5,283 nt of DNA from DAOUMU01 sp034409055 (GTDB taxonomy: Bacteria > Chloroflexota > Anaerolineae > 4572-78 > J111), in NCBI GenBank assembly GCA_034409055.1, contig DAOUMU010000172.1:1-5283 (forward strand). Reading direction: 5' to 3'. Numbering within the stretch: position 1 is the first letter of the stretch; each line of letters begins with the position of its first letter. A model generated the notes under the pieces. That model was not told where the DNA came from. It saw only the letters and a program-made list of their open reading frames with translations, and did not search any database. Below, piece after piece: positions 4,898 to 5,283 of the stretch. A program made the translations under genes and the position numbers.

Positions 4898-5111
4898 AGG
4901 TTTTTTAGAGGTTGGTTTAAGCGACTGAAGCTAGCTTATCACCGGGGTTCGCCCCGAGCTGAAAGCTCAGGGCTAAAAGCTCAAGCAGGCTAAAGCCAGC
5001 TCGTCTAATCAGAAAACCGGACTACCAGCCTGCTTTAGCTGGCTTGAGCTATGAGCCTGAACTTTAGTTCAAGGCGAACGCTGGTTAAATTCAACCTCGC
5101 CTAAAAAACCT
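4898..5111. repeat. 214-bp inverted-repeat element built from two hairpin-bearing arms (MITE- or BIME-like)
   Basis: The ends match perfectly over 11 bp (AGGTTTTTTAG at 4898-4908, CTAAAAAACCT at 5101-5111) and continue with GAGGTTG/CAACCTC (4908-4914/5092-5098). The arms remain alignable inward, including GTTCGCC..GAGCTGAAAGCTC against GTTCGCC..GAACTAAAGTTC and AGCTCAAGC in both. Each arm encodes two matched hairpins: GAGCT-GAA-AGCTC (4956-4968) against TGAACT-TT-AGTTCA (5058-5071), and an AGC..TAAA..GCT hairpin (4984-5001 against 5027-5044). The left arm also has CGGGG-TTCG-CCCCG (4943-4956). No transposase gene or obvious target duplication is visible. Confidence 0.8.
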
Positions 5112-5132
5112 CCCCCTCAAAGACCCTCTTGC

Positions 5133-5153
5133 CCCCTGCTACCTGCCACCTGC
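5133..5153. repeat. Three heptads of the NACCTGC family
   Basis: The units CCCCTGC, TACCTGC and CACCTGC are contiguous. They belong to the same heptad family as the array between the racemase gene and mutY, showing that this family is dispersed rather than local. Confidence 0.75.
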
Positions 5154-5216
5154 CCCCCATATGCGTCAACTTAACGCCTTTCGAGTCACAAACTGTCATC
5201 GAGTGGCTAGCTTTGG
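5154..5216. other. Unassigned spacer between repeats
   Basis: No open reading frame of note, RNA gene or repeat is recognised here. It separates the heptads from the C/G-rich inverted repeat. Confidence 0.4.
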
Positions 5217-5283
5217 CCCCCCCTAGCCCCCCAAAGGGGGGAACTTTGGGCCATTTCTCCCCCCTTTGGAGGGCTGGGGGGGG
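5217..5283. repeat. C/G-rich inverted repeat reaching the window edge
   Basis: The left arm (5217-5242) is a C7 run, TAG, C6, AAA, G6 and A. The right arm (5258-5283) is its near inverse: T, C6, TTT, GG, A, GGG, CT and a G8 run. Fifteen bases separate them. The left arm alone can also fold (C6-AAA-G6). The pattern is like intergenic C/G-rich inverted repeats that I recall from cyanobacterial and Chloroflexota genomes. The element may continue beyond the window. Confidence 0.8.

Noticed and set aside
4943..4968. Stable UUCG-type hairpin considered as a terminator
   Set aside because: No T tract follows it on either strand and it belongs to the left arm of the inverted-repeat element.
4537..4993. 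Plus-strand open frames over the small antitoxin-like gene and its upstream region
   Set aside because: The first is antisense to the DUF6922-type gene; the second begins inside that gene and ends within the inverted-repeat element, with no family resemblance.
4898..5111. Inverted-repeat element considered as a complete insertion sequence
   Set aside because: At 214 bp it has no room for a transposase, and no clear target-site duplication is seen at its flanks.

Overview
This 5.3-kb window carries five protein-coding genes, all on the minus strand, so transcription runs right to left. Between them lie unusually repeat-rich spacers. No single marker fixes the taxon. The moderately high G+C, several families of heptanucleotide tandem repeats, dispersed TTCG..CGCTCAG palindromes, long C/G-rich inverted repeats and the gene types suggest a free-living environmental bacterium with a repeat-laden genome, most likely Chloroflexota (Anaerolineae-like). 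This placement is an inference.

Right block (about 4811-5283): repeat-dominated DNA with no supported gene. It holds a 214-bp element (4898-5111) made of two inverted, structurally matched hairpin arms, a three-unit heptad array, and a C/G-rich inverted repeat that runs into the window edge.

Next (3849-4810): a probable two-gene toxin-antitoxin module. A 99-aa protein of the DUF6922 type overlaps by one base a complete AbiEii-type nucleotidyltransferase. Its promoter is an extended -10 box so close to the ATG that the mRNA is predicted to be leaderless.

A 300-bp spacer (3549-3848) holds an A/T-rich palindrome, four heptads and a plausible promoter. It leads into a GNAT acyltransferase of the COG3375 type (2715-3548), then an enolase-superfamily N-succinylamino acid racemase/o-succinylbenzoate synthase (1346-2461), then the adenine DNA glycosylase MutY (122-1219). 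The acyltransferase and racemase match, in family and adjacency, a described D- to L-amino acid conversion route in which D-amino acids are N-succinylated, racemised and deacylated. The third enzyme, an M20 hydrolase, is not in the window. MutY is a housekeeping repair enzyme with a complete Nudix box in its C-terminal domain.

The most unusual structure is in the spacers. Both the acyltransferase-racemase and racemase-mutY spacers are filled by heptad arrays that begin exactly at the stop codon of the upstream gene, and each array is interrupted by a member of one short palindrome family. A 46-bp tandem repeat with strong hairpins follows the mutY stop codon.
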